In this document: one piece after another, positions 9,395 to 17,235 of the stretch | How positions within the stretch are numbered: the first letter of the stretch is position 1 | Layout: every line of letters begins with the position of its first letter | Assembly (NCBI GenBank): GCA_031254315.1 | Contig: JAIRUQ010000098.1 | Coordinates: 1-52,150, forward strand | Origin: Treponema sp. | Lineage (GTDB): Bacteria > Spirochaetota > Spirochaetia > Treponematales > Breznakiellaceae | DNA: 52,150 nt | Reading direction: 5' to 3' | The notes under the pieces: model-generated | The model's input: only the letters and a program-made list of their open reading frames with translations | What the model was told of the DNA's origin: nothing | Databases searched by the model: none | Program-made: the position numbers and the translations under genes

Positions 9395-10069
9395 GTGAAA
9401 AAAATAAACATTGTTCTAAGTTTTGTTTTACTTATTTTGGTATATCTTATTGGATGTACAAGTAATCCTCAAACAACTCCTACAACGATATTACCTACGC
9501 GACAGGAATCGTTTTTTGACGGTTTTTGGATCATGCCGAATGGTCTGACTATGTATATACATTATGATGTATATATTGTGTCTACTAATCAAACTGTAAT
9601 CAATTACGGAATATTTACATATTCAGATACGCGAATTCGTCTCAATTGGGATAGAAACGCATATACAGAATTTGATTATCAAAAAGACGAAGAAAATTTT
9701 ATTGTAACTAACGCTTATGATAATGAATTTGTCCTTGGTATGTGGCATAGAGATACAAATATTGATTTTGAATATAACAGTAGAAACAAAATAGAGGGAT
9801 ATTGGGAAAATAGGGATGGAAATAAGATACGTATTTTTCAAATTATGCCAAACGGTATGGGATTTCAGTTAACTTGTAATTCTGATTTATTTCTTGAAGT
9901 AAGGGCTATTGTAACATATGAAGGTATTTCACCCTCAGAAATTAGTATTACTATAGATACGGAAGGAATGTTTCCAGTTAAGATGCCACTAGGAATTATT
10001 TATGAAAGAAATGCAATTAAAATTGGTGTTGGTAATATTTCAACCTTTCTAAGATATGAAAGGCAATAA
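9395..10069 (+). CDS. hypothetical lipoprotein with two similar beta-rich halves
   Basis: 224 residues from a GTG start behind AAAGAGGTG. The lipobox is YLIGC (Cys21), followed by a Thr/Pro-rich linker. Two segments, one starting FFDGFWIMPNGLTMYI (about residue 40) and one starting IEGYWENRDGNKIRIF (about residue 130), share a G-x-W plus G-x-x-(M/I) pattern. They may be repeats of a small beta-barrel or lipocalin-like unit (inference). The gene is AT-rich. It should be an exported, membrane-anchored protein of unknown function. Confidence 0.75.
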   Translation: MKKINIVLSFVLLILVYLIGCTSNPQTTPTTILPTRQESFFDGFWIMPNGLTMYIHYDVYIVSTNQTVINYGIFTYSDTRIRLNWDRNAYTEFDYQKDEENFIVTNAYDNEFVLGMWHRDTNIDFEYNSRNKIEGYWENRDGNKIRIFQIMPNGMGFQLTCNSDLFLEVRAIVTYEGISPSEISITIDTEGMFPVKMPLGIIYERNAIKIGVGNISTFLRYERQ

Positions 10070-10105
10070 GTACAAATGCTATATATAAAAATTGGAAGTA
10101 ATAAA

Positions 10106-10629
10106 ATGGTAAAGGATATTGTTATGCATAGAATATTTTTTCTTGTAAGGGAAATACCGGAATAAATGATGTTTTTGACAATCAGACCGACGAAATATAT
10201 ATAAAAACTAAGGAAGTATTGGATGAATTCGGGCTTTCCGGTTATTCTATAAAAATATATACCCATAAATCAATTGGAAATGTACCTTCATCAAGGACTG
10301 TAAAATCAATAAGGGCGATAGGAGACGGATTATTGCCTATTTTGGAGTCTATAAGTGATTATGAACCCGTAACATGGGACGGATATATAAAAACATTCTC
10401 CAATGACTTTAGCGGATATTTTGAACAAAAAACAATAATAGCTAATTATGACCATCGCAGAAATAGCAATACAACAGTCATATATGATTATATTTCAGTA
10501 TTGATAATATTTGACGATATTTCTGCTAAACAAAGAGATGAATTATTAAAAATACTTAATATGTATATTGGTAATTCCAATCGCGGTGATACGATTTATA
10601 TCACATCAAAAAAACTCATGGAGGAATAA
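10106..10629 (+). pseudogene. lipoprotein gene with a frameshift in its signal peptide
   Basis: The body is open to 10629 and resembles the next gene; both end with a pattern like N-R-G-D-T-I-Y-I. In the body frame there is a stop at 10129-10131 and no good start before 10219. In another frame an ATG at 10106, with GGAAG eight bases upstream, reads MVKDIVMHRIFF up to six T residues (10136-10141). Adding one T would join it to SCKGN, giving the lipobox FFSC. The gene therefore looks like a lipoprotein broken by one missing base. An internal start at 10219 would give a 136-residue protein without signal peptide. Sequencing error or slippage on the T run is also possible. Confidence 0.6.
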
Positions 10630-10630
10630 T

Positions 10631-11140
10631 ATGCCGGCTCGTGTATGTATAATTTTTATAATATTGGCAATTGGATTGAGTTCATGCCTGAACAATAATA
10701 CAGAAAAATTTATTGAAAAAGAAAAGATTGAAATTTACGGAGAGATAGAAAATATCCTAAAAGAATTGGGGTATAATGATTTTTCCATACATATAAATAT
10801 TCACAAAAATTATAATAGTCGTGAAATATCAAAATCCATTTCATCGACGAAAATAATTGGTGATGAGATACCACTAAATGTAATTAGCAGTCTTAATTAT
10901 TCAAATTCGGAATATGCCGGGAGTTATGAATCTATTAATAACGGATATATAGAACAAAGAACCATGGTAGTAAATTATTTAGATAAAGAAAATTCAGGGA
11001 AAATATTTTATGAATATATCTCAATAGCCGTTTTTATTGGAAATATTGAACAAAACAAAATAAATAAATTATTAAAACTTTTTAGCAATTACATATTAAA
11101 TAATAATCGGGGAGACACAATATACATTATGCCAAAATGA
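10631..11140 (+). CDS. hypothetical lipoprotein, paralogue of the upstream frameshifted gene
   Basis: 169 residues from the ATG at 10631, with GAGGAA just upstream; an earlier in-frame start would lie inside the preceding gene. The signal peptide ends in the lipobox GLSSC (Cys16). The body shares spaced matches with the upstream gene: an I-x-I-x-x-H pattern, GYIEQ-T against GYFEQ-T, YEYIS against YDYIS, and the end N-N-R-G-D-T-I-Y-I. The two are therefore a tandem duplicate pair. Function unknown; very AT-rich. Confidence 0.7.
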   Translation: MPARVCIIFIILAIGLSSCLNNNTEKFIEKEKIEIYGEIENILKELGYNDFSIHINIHKNYNSREISKSISSTKIIGDEIPLNVISSLNYSNSEYAGSYESINNGYIEQRTMVVNYLDKENSGKIFYEYISIAVFIGNIEQNKINKLLKLFSNYILNNNRGDTIYIMPK

Positions 11141-11262
11141 AAGTACAGCCGATTAAGTGTGGCGATTTTCATTTACACAAAAAATTGGACAGACTCTTCA
11201 ATAAAGCAGATTTGGTATCTGTTGCTGTTGCATATCATTACATATTAAATCGCAGGGGATAA
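11137..11262 (+). CDS. possible 41-residue ORF coupled to the lipoprotein gene
   Basis: An ATG at 11137 overlaps the TGA of the preceding gene as ATGA and opens 41 codons. The final residues AYHYILNRRG resemble NYILNNNRGD near the end of the upstream lipoprotein. This could be a real coupled small ORF, or a remnant of a third copy of that gene formed by unequal recombination. The evidence is the overlap and the local similarity only. Confidence 0.25.
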   Translation: MKVQPIKCGDFHLHKKLDRLFNKADLVSVAVAYHYILNRRG

Positions 11263-11268
11263 ATATTC

Positions 11269-11541
11269 TTATGAAAACTTCCACAAAATAAAGAAAAACA
11301 AGAGCGCTAAAAAAGATAAGATTCCAATAAAAAGAGGATCATTATTTTCTTCTGCTTTTTCATATCCCCTACCTAAAAATGAACTTATAATAACAACAAC
11401 AGGACTAAGCAACAAAAAAACAACAACAAAAAGAATAGTAATATCTATTTTTATTTTTAAAATTTTAATAACTACCATTATGATGTCTAATATAAATACA
11501 GTTAATGTAGCTCCTACAAGCTTATAATATACCGGTTTCAA
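11269..11541 (-). CDS. small membrane protein with three predicted helices
   Basis: 90 residues from a TTG start (11541) with GAGGAAA five bases upstream. Three hydrophobic stretches are visible: about residues 10-28, 34-56 and 70-88. A short charged loop with GRGYEKAEENND precedes the last. No family recognised. It is a single gene on the minus strand, facing the lipoproteins on its left and lying downstream of the lipoprotein array on its right. Confidence 0.5.
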   Translation of the reverse strand: MKPVYYKLVGATLTVFILDIIMVVIKILKIKIDITILFVVVFLLLSPVVVIISSFLGRGYEKAEENNDPLFIGILSFLALLFFFILWKFS

Positions 11542-11639
11542 AATTTCCTCATTATATCACCTAATTCCCTTTGGGCTTCAAAGATGTCAAAGGCAAGTTT
11601 GTTATCTGCTACCGTTACGTGTCTAAAAAACCAGAGTTG

Positions 11640-11670
11640 TTCAGAAACTATGAATATTTATATTTCTGAA
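11640..11670 (-). terminator. candidate terminator of the lipoprotein array
   Basis: TTCAGAAA (11640-11647) and TTTCTGAA (11663-11670) form an 8 bp hairpin just after the last array gene. Read on the minus strand, a T-rich stretch follows about ten bases later. It is only moderately convincing because the T run is not adjacent. Confidence 0.35.
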
Positions 11671-11686
11671 ACTCTATACAAGGGTA

Positions 11687-12157
11687 TCATCGCGTTTGGG
11701 AGTCGTCCCTTAGTTTCCATTCTTTTAGCAATTCTTTTTCATTAGTAACATCATAAATTTCGATTGAAAGCGCTACCCTGCCAAAACCAAGCGACTTTGC
11801 GGTGTTTCCAACGTCATACTTTCTTCCCGGTAAAAGATTGTACTGTAACTCAATATTAGTATATTTATATGCATCACGGCCAAGGAAAAAAATTATATCA
11901 AATACAAAGCTGTTGTTCCCTGGAGGAACAGTTAGTTGTGTTTTACCGTTGGAGGACCAAATAGATTTATCGTCATATAGGTCATCATATATATCTATAT
12001 TATTCCATTTTTTTATTATAACCCAGCCGATAAAATTCACAGTCGCGCCCTGATCGGCGGAAATATCACCCACATTAAATTTAGGAGTTGAGAAACAGGA
12101 TGAAAATAATATTACACTTCCCAATACTAACGCCCAAAATAACGTTGTTTTCTTCAT
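11687..12157 (-). CDS. family A lipoprotein, copy 1 (last gene of the array)
   Basis: 156 residues with lipobox FSSC (Cys21). It is strongly similar to the product of 12724-13203: both have SADQGATVNF, KKWNNIDIYDDLY, a TVP-G-NNSF segment, IELQYNLLPGRKY and an end of the form KELLKEWKLRDDS. It extends three residues further because the stop found in the other copy is changed. It should be an exported, lipid-anchored beta-rich protein; function unknown. It lies 13 bases after a family B gene, so A and B alternate in one transcription unit. Confidence 0.75.
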   Translation of the reverse strand: MKKTTLFWALVLGSVILFSSCFSTPKFNVGDISADQGATVNFIGWVIIKKWNNIDIYDDLYDDKSIWSSNGKTQLTVPPGNNSFVFDIIFFLGRDAYKYTNIELQYNLLPGRKYDVGNTAKSLGFGRVALSIEIYDVTNEKELLKEWKLRDDSQTR

Positions 12158-12170
12158 TTTTGTTTCCTTA

Positions 12171-12629
12171 TTAATTTAAAATAGTTTGTCCCTGGGCATT
12201 TAAGAAAGGAACAAATTCCACAAAATGAATATCATCAGTAATGACCCTATTAAGACGTTCTCCATTGTTATAAGCATAAACACGAAGTCCGTCTTTGCCA
12301 TCTAGCTTTGACGCATGGAAAAAATATACTTTACCTGGCTGGAAATCATAGCGGAATAACAAACCTTTACCGGTATAGGTTGTATTACCAACCTCAGAAC
12401 GAACATCTACCTCCAGCAAGGTATTGCCGGATGGTATTTGAATTGTTTTCAGTAAAAAAGACCAGTTTACTGTTAATCCATTGTATCCGGTAATTGTTCC
12501 AAGGTTAAATGTGCTGATCCATGATGATCTTTCCAATGGTGTTGATTCATCATATATAAGTCCAACACTTGTGGTACATGATAAAAACAGCATCGTAAAA
12601 ACAGTAACAATTAAAAGCAGTTTTTTCAT
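12171..12629 (-). CDS. family B lipoprotein, copy 1
   Basis: 152 residues with lipobox LFLSC (Cys18) followed by TT. The family B pattern is IYDESTPLE, then GYNGLTVNW, IPSGNTLLEVD, TYTGKGLLFRYDFQPGK and a VEFVPFLN-like end. Close paralogues lie at 13218-13691 and 13758-14240. Families A and B share a faint plan: TVNW/TVNF, then a (I/V)P-G-N core, then Y-N-x-x-PG-(K/R). They are probably ancient duplicates of one fold (inference). Confidence 0.75.
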   Translation of the reverse strand: MKKLLLIVTVFTMLFLSCTTSVGLIYDESTPLERSSWISTFNLGTITGYNGLTVNWSFLLKTIQIPSGNTLLEVDVRSEVGNTTYTGKGLLFRYDFQPGKVYFFHASKLDGKDGLRVYAYNNGERLNRVITDDIHFVEFVPFLNAQGQTILN

Positions 12630-12723
12630 AATTTACCCCTTACAAAATATTTCCTTTAAGAGAGCCGCCAACTTCCCTGCGATAGCAACTGCCAGATTTG
12701 CCTATTCAAGGGTATCATCGCGC

Positions 12724-13203
12724 TTAGGAGTCATCCCTTAGTTTCCATTCTTTTAGCAATTCTTTTCCATTTGTAACATCATAAATTCCGATTGAAAGCT
12801 GTACCCCCGTACCAAGGAAACTACGCATTTTTGCGCTGGTTTCAATACTATACTTTCTTCCCGGTAGAAGATTGTACTGTAACTCAATATTATTATATTT
12901 ATATGTAGTAATAGAATTCCCGCGATTAATGGAAAAATTTACATCAAATGTAAAGCTGTTGTTTCCGGATGGAACAGTTAGTCGTGTTTTATTGGATTCC
13001 CACCAAACCTGCCAATCGCCATATAGGTCATCATATATATCTATATTATTCCATTTTTTTACCATAAAACCAGACGAAAAATTCACAGTCGCGCCCTGAT
13101 CGGCGGAAGCATCACCCAAATTCATTTTATAAGTTGTAGAGCAGGATGATAACAATATTACGCTTCCCAATACTAGCGCCAAAAATAACGTTGTTTTCTT
13201 CAT
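12724..13203 (-). CDS. family A lipoprotein, copy 2
   Basis: 159 residues with lipobox LLSSC. It is the nearest relative of 11687-12157, and the similarity continues in the DNA past the stop: both genes are followed on the minus strand by GCGATGATACCCTTG. A segment containing the gene and its 3' flank was therefore duplicated. It starts 14 bases after the preceding family B gene. Function unknown. Confidence 0.75.
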   Translation of the reverse strand: MKKTTLFLALVLGSVILLSSCSTTYKMNLGDASADQGATVNFSSGFMVKKWNNIDIYDDLYGDWQVWWESNKTRLTVPSGNNSFTFDVNFSINRGNSITTYKYNNIELQYNLLPGRKYSIETSAKMRSFLGTGVQLSIGIYDVTNGKELLKEWKLRDDS

Positions 13204-13217
13204 TTTTGTCTCCTTAA

Positions 13218-13691
13218 TTAATTTAAAACAGGTGTTTCACCGGAATCGGTATTTAAGAAATGAATAAATTCCACGAAATGCGCTTCAAAATCAGACCAAC
13301 TGCTTGTAAATTTTTCTCCGATGTCATAAGCATATATACGAATACCAACTGTACTGCTTCCCTCAGCCCGTCCCGCTCTGAGAAAATAATATTTCCCCGG
13401 CTGGAAATTATAGCGGAGTAATAGACCTTTACCGGAATAGACCGTATTACCGATCTGAGAATAAACATTTGCCTCCAGCAAGGTATTACCGGCTGGTATT
13501 TGAATTGTGCCTCCCCAGTTCACTGTTAATCCATTGTATGCGGTGATTCTCCCAAAGTTAGATACGTTGATATGTGATGATTGTTCCAATGGTATTGATT
13601 CATCATATATAACTCCCGCACCTGTTACTGTGGTAGTACATGATAAAATCGGTATTGCCAAAACAGTAACAATTAAAAGCAGTTTTTTCAT
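13218..13691 (-). CDS. family B lipoprotein, copy 2
   Basis: 157 residues with lipobox PILSC (Cys18) followed by TTT. It shares IYDESIPLEQSS, AYNGLTVNW, IQIPAGNTLLEANV and YSGKGLLLRYNFQPGKYYF with the other B copies. It precedes the family A gene at 12724-13203, forming a B-A pair. That pair is repeated downstream as 12171-12629 plus 11687-12157. Confidence 0.75.
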   Translation of the reverse strand: MKKLLLIVTVLAIPILSCTTTVTGAGVIYDESIPLEQSSHINVSNFGRITAYNGLTVNWGGTIQIPAGNTLLEANVYSQIGNTVYSGKGLLLRYNFQPGKYYFLRAGRAEGSSTVGIRIYAYDIGEKFTSSWSDFEAHFVEFIHFLNTDSGETPVLN

Positions 13692-13757
13692 AATTTACTC
13701 CTTACAAAACATTTTTTTGGCTGTATACATAGCCTTATAATAATTTTTGTCTCCTTA

Positions 13758-14240
13758 TTAATTTAAAATAGTCGTTCCGCCGGGATTGGAATTTAAGAAA
13801 TAAACAAATTCCACAAAATGCGGTTCCATCGCTCCCAAAGTTAAACCAATCTTTTCTCCAATGTCATAAGCATATACACGAACACCAATTGTACCGCTTT
13901 CATTATTTCGACTTACTATGAATAAATACTGTTTTCCCGGCTGGAAATTATAACGTAATAACATACCTTTACCGGTATAGACTGTATTACCAACGTTAGA
14001 ACTAATATCTATCTCCAGCAAGGTATTACCGGCGGGTATTTGAACCATAGTAGGTGACACCGTTTTTGATTTCCAGTTCACTGTTAATCCATTGTACGCG
14101 GTAACTGTACCAAAATTGGTTATGTTGAACCATGATGATTGTTCCAGCGGTGTTGATTCATCATATATAATTCCCACTGTGGTAGTACATGATAAAAACA
14201 GCATCGCGAAAACAGTAACAATTAAAAGCAGTTTTTTCAT
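13758..14240 (-). CDS. family B lipoprotein, copy 3 (first gene of the array)
   Basis: 160 residues with lipobox LFLSC and AAGGGG eight bases before the ATG. Its shared segments are IYDESTPLEQSSW, TVTAYNGLTVNW, VQIPAGNTLLEIDI and YTGKGMLLRYNFQPGK. It lies first behind the strong minus-strand promoter and has no family A partner directly after it. The array order is therefore B-B-A-B-A. An outer-surface or periplasmic role is likely from the signal peptide alone. Confidence 0.75.
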   Translation of the reverse strand: MKKLLLIVTVFAMLFLSCTTTVGIIYDESTPLEQSSWFNITNFGTVTAYNGLTVNWKSKTVSPTMVQIPAGNTLLEIDISSNVGNTVYTGKGMLLRYNFQPGKQYLFIVSRNNESGTIGVRVYAYDIGEKIGLTLGAMEPHFVEFVYFLNSNPGGTTILN

Positions 14241-14280
14241 AATTTACCCCTTGCAAAACATTTTCTTGACTGTATATAAT

Positions 14281-14309
14281 TTTATAACTTATTTTTCAAT
14301 TTTTGTCAA
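14281..14309 (-). promoter_or_regulatory. strong sigma70-type promoter of the lipoprotein array
   Basis: Read on the minus strand: TTGACA (14304-14309), 17 bp spacer, TATAAA (14281-14286). It lies 40 bases before the first array gene at 14240. Confidence 0.75.
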
Positions 14310-14467
14310 TAAAAAACATCATTATACGAAAACAGAATTCAAAATTTATTCATAGACACCACTTGACGTGGTGCATTTCTTAAATACCGTGCCTTATTGG
14401 GTATTATTTCTCCCTGTGTTGCTCTTTTCTCATTGAAATAATACTCTTATTTTCTAAAGAAACTCCA

Positions 14468-14496
14468 TTGAATTTTCAATAATCCCCTGATATAAT
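14468..14496 (+). promoter_or_regulatory. sigma70-type promoter of galK/surE
   Basis: TTGAAT (14468-14473), 17 bp spacer, perfect TATAAT (14491-14496). AGGGAGG at 14532-14538 precedes the galK ATG. Confidence 0.75.
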
Positions 14497-14543
14497 GCCT
14501 AAAGACGCAATTATTGTGATCTTCATTAAAAAGGGAGGTTTTA

Positions 14544-15740
14544 ATGCTGGATATCGGTCAAATTCACCGCTCTGAGTATGAGTTGGAAAATAGCCGATCC
14601 ATTCCTGTAGTTATCGCTCAGGCTCCCGGCAGAATCCACTTTTTGGGTGAACAGGGTGGTCCGGATCGCGGTTTTTTCCTTTCCGCGGCAATTGACCGTT
14701 TTATCAATGTAGCGGTAAGCTCCAGAAAAGACAATTCTTTCCGTTTTTATGCCGCAGACCTTAGCGAACGAAAAAGAACAACCATTGCCGGCTTAAAGTT
14801 TAGGCGTGAAGACCGCTGGGCAAATTACCTAAAAACCGCGATTTTTCTCTTTATCGAGCTTGGCTATCCGATGAAGGGTTTGAATTTTTCCTTTTGCGGC
14901 GATATTCCTCAGCATGTTGGGCTTGCTTCTTCAACGGCAATTGAAGTCGCTACCGCCGCCGCGCTTAGAAGTTTGTTCCGTGTCCAGATAAGCGACATAG
15001 ATTTGGCGCAGAAACTGAATGAAGCTCATTTTGCCCTTTTTGGCGCTCCATCTGATCTCGCGGATTATCAGGTCTGTCTTCTTGCCCGTAAAGATCAATT
15101 TTTAATTGTTGATTCAAGCGAAGGTGAAGTAAAATTGATCAAGTCACCCTTTTCGCGCTTTCGCTTTGTCCTTGTGGACTCCCGTGTTCCAAGAATGGGC
15201 GCGGAAAATGAAATCGCCATTAGGCGAGCCGATATATTAAAAGGTTTTGAGTTCCTTTCCGAAAAAAGAGACGGAGCCGCTTTTAAGGATTTTGCCCCAA
15301 ATGATCTTATTGAAGTGCTGGGAGATTTTCCCGAACAGATCAGGCGAAGGAGTATGCACATCGTTGGAGAAATTCACAGAGTAACTGACGCCTCAGACGC
15401 GTTAGAAAGGAGCGACCTCGCTTCGCTGGCAAAAATAATCTATCACTCGCACGAGAGCCTGCGCGACCTTTATGAAATAAGTTGTCCTGAAGTTGACTGG
15501 CTTGTAAAACGGGCGCAGGAGATCGAAGGGTCTGCAGGCTCAAGAATGACAGGCATGGGATTTGGCGGCTGTACTTATACAATTATCCGCAAGGAGCTTG
15601 TCGAAGAATACAAGAGCCGCCTTGAAGAATATGAGCGAATCTTCGGCTTTCGTCCGGTGATTTTTGAGGTTAAATTAGCCGCGAGGGCAAGGGTGCTTCC
15701 AGAAAGCAAGAGGGTTTATGCGAATACTGCTAACAAATGA
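14544..15740 (+). CDS. galK: galactokinase-like GHMP kinase
   Basis: 398 residues. It has the three GHMP motifs: APGRIHFLGEQGGPDRG near residue 28, GDIPQHVGLASSTAIEVATA near 115, and GSRMTGMGFGGCTYTII near 335. It should transfer phosphate from ATP to C1 of galactose, the first step of the Leloir pathway, in the cytoplasm. The first motif has GEQGG where classical galactokinases have GEHTDY, so another hexose or related sugar remains possible. No galT or galE is next to it. The 3' end overlaps surE by 23 bases. Confidence 0.8.
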   Translation: MLDIGQIHRSEYELENSRSIPVVIAQAPGRIHFLGEQGGPDRGFFLSAAIDRFINVAVSSRKDNSFRFYAADLSERKRTTIAGLKFRREDRWANYLKTAIFLFIELGYPMKGLNFSFCGDIPQHVGLASSTAIEVATAAALRSLFRVQISDIDLAQKLNEAHFALFGAPSDLADYQVCLLARKDQFLIVDSSEGEVKLIKSPFSRFRFVLVDSRVPRMGAENEIAIRRADILKGFEFLSEKRDGAAFKDFAPNDLIEVLGDFPEQIRRRSMHIVGEIHRVTDASDALERSDLASLAKIIYHSHESLRDLYEISCPEVDWLVKRAQEIEGSAGSRMTGMGFGGCTYTIIRKELVEEYKSRLEEYERIFGFRPVIFEVKLAARARVLPESKRVYANTANK

Positions 15741-16476
15741 CGATGGAATATCCTCGCCGGGGATAAGACTGCTGGCAAAAGTTCTGCGCGCTGACGGACA
15801 CCGTGTTTTTACGGTCGCCCCTGACATCAACCGCTCCGGTACTTCCCACAGCATTGAATTTCTGACCAAACCCCTAAAATTTACAGAAATCGAGGAGGAC
15901 ACTTGGTCATGCTCAGGAACCCCTGTTGACTGCGTTATTACCGCCCTTTTGGGAGGAATCCCTGAACTTTGTATTTCGACCGAAGGAACCGACCTGAACA
16001 TGGAAAGAGCCCCCGATTTGATTTTGTCGGGGATTAACGCGGGGGCGAACCTCGGCACGGACATTGTCTATTCAGGGACAGCGGCGGCGGCGAGGCAGGG
16101 GAGCTTTTTTGGGATTCCTTCCGTGGCGTTGTCTTTGGTTGAAAGCGACCTCCCGTGGCAGTGGGAAACCGTAGTTTCCTACATTTCCGAGAAACTTGTC
16201 TCGATTATGGGGTACTGGAAAGCCTCGACCTTTATCAATGTAAATTTCCCAAATATTGAAAAAAAACCCTCTGCCCTTGTTTTTACTTTTCCGTCTTTAC
16301 GGTATTATAATGATCGTATAGTTGCTTTTACGTCCCCGGGCGGAGACAAGTATTGCTTCGCTAAATCGGGGAAGGTTGGGAATATACCGGAAGAAGGCTC
16401 CGATTGGGCGGAGGTCTTAAAAGGCAACGCGGCGTTCTGCGTAGTGATGTCTCAGCCGGCAGTTACGGCATGGTAG
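15718..16476 (+). CDS. surE: 5'/3'-nucleotidase SurE
   Basis: 252 residues, typical for SurE. The N-terminus MRILLTNDDGISSPGIRLL carries the metal-binding Asp pair. SGTSHSIEF, GTPVDCV, and SGINAGANLG followed by TDIVYSGTAAAA are the conserved active-site segments. It removes phosphate from nucleoside monophosphates with a divalent metal, in the cytoplasm. The start lies inside the end of galK, so expression depends on that transcript. A TPR gene follows after 12 bases. Confidence 0.95.
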   Translation: MRILLTNDDGISSPGIRLLAKVLRADGHRVFTVAPDINRSGTSHSIEFLTKPLKFTEIEEDTWSCSGTPVDCVITALLGGIPELCISTEGTDLNMERAPDLILSGINAGANLGTDIVYSGTAAAARQGSFFGIPSVALSLVESDLPWQWETVVSYISEKLVSIMGYWKASTFINVNFPNIEKKPSALVFTFPSLRYYNDRIVAFTSPGGDKYCFAKSGKVGNIPEEGSDWAEVLKGNAAFCVVMSQPAVTAW

Positions 16477-16488
16477 GGGAGGGGAAAG

Positions 16489-17235
16489 ATGAATGTTCAG
16501 CAAAGCGGCATCGAAGAATCGTCCAAAGACGATGACGAAAAAACTGAATATCGCTTTGATGAAAAAATTCGAGAGGGTGTGCGACTTTACCGCATGAAAG
16601 ACTGGAAACATGCCCTGAGTGAATTTTTGTCAAAAGACGCTTCTAATTTTGAGTTTGAGGAAAAAATGGAGCTTTCATACTATCTTGGCTTATGTTATAC
16701 AAAACTTGAAAAATACGAAGAAGCTCTTTCATTCCTTGAACAGGTTGTAACCTCAGGCAATGATGTTTTAAGAGTTTTTCAATGTAGAATGACTCTTGCC
16801 TATATTTATGTTATAACAAAACGTGTTAAAATGGCTGAATATGAACTAAAAAGACTTCAATCAAGCGGAATGGAATCGCCTCTGCTTTACAATACGCTAG
16901 CGTACGCCGCTTGGCTTCAGAAACAGCATAAAAACGCCGTAGAGCTTTATGAAAAAACCTTAGAAATTGACGCTGAAAACGCGACCGCGATGAACAGCAT
17001 GGGTTACATTCTCGCCGATACCGGAATGGATATAATGCGCGCCCTTCGCCTTTGCAGGAGAGCGGTGGATCACCGTCCTCAAAGCGCGGCGTACCTTGAT
17101 TCGCTTGGATGGGCTTACTACAAAAGCGGCGAAGTTTTAGAAGCCCGAACATGGCTTCGCAGGGCGCTTGAAATCGCCCCCGATGAAGATGAAATCAAAA
17201 AACATTTTAAGATAGTTTCAGGAGATACAAAGTGA
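16489..17235 (+). CDS. cytoplasmic TPR-repeat protein
   Basis: 248 residues with a charged N-terminus and no signal peptide. Tetratricopeptide-like helix pairs run from about residue 40 to 240; the clearest are AYAAWLQKQHKNAVELYEKT, AMNSMGYILADTGM and YLDSLGWAYYKSGEVLEA. TPR arrays bind protein partners; the partner is unknown. A purine-rich ribosome-binding site (GGGGAGGGGAAAG) precedes the ATG. The stop overlaps the GTG start of the next gene as GTGA, so the two products may act together. Confidence 0.85.
   Translation: MNVQQSGIEESSKDDDEKTEYRFDEKIREGVRLYRMKDWKHALSEFLSKDASNFEFEEKMELSYYLGLCYTKLEKYEEALSFLEQVVTSGNDVLRVFQCRMTLAYIYVITKRVKMAEYELKRLQSSGMESPLLYNTLAYAAWLQKQHKNAVELYEKTLEIDAENATAMNSMGYILADTGMDIMRALRLCRRAVDHRPQSAAYLDSLGWAYYKSGEVLEARTWLRRALEIAPDEDEIKKHFKIVSGDTK

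Larger units (their letters stand above)
14241..14543. other. divergent intergenic region between the lipoprotein array and galK
   Basis: This 303 bp gap holds two facing-away promoters (14281-14309 minus, 14468-14496 plus). Between them is a 6 bp hairpin, CACCAC/GTGGTG with loop TTGAC, at 14357-14373. The hairpin has no T run and may be an operator or a remnant of a repeat. No ORF is supported in the gap. Confidence 0.6.

Noticed and set aside
14357-14373. The hairpin before galK as a further member of the 44393 repeat family
   Set aside because: The stem and loop look alike (CACCAC/GTGGTG), but none of the constant flanking sequence is present.
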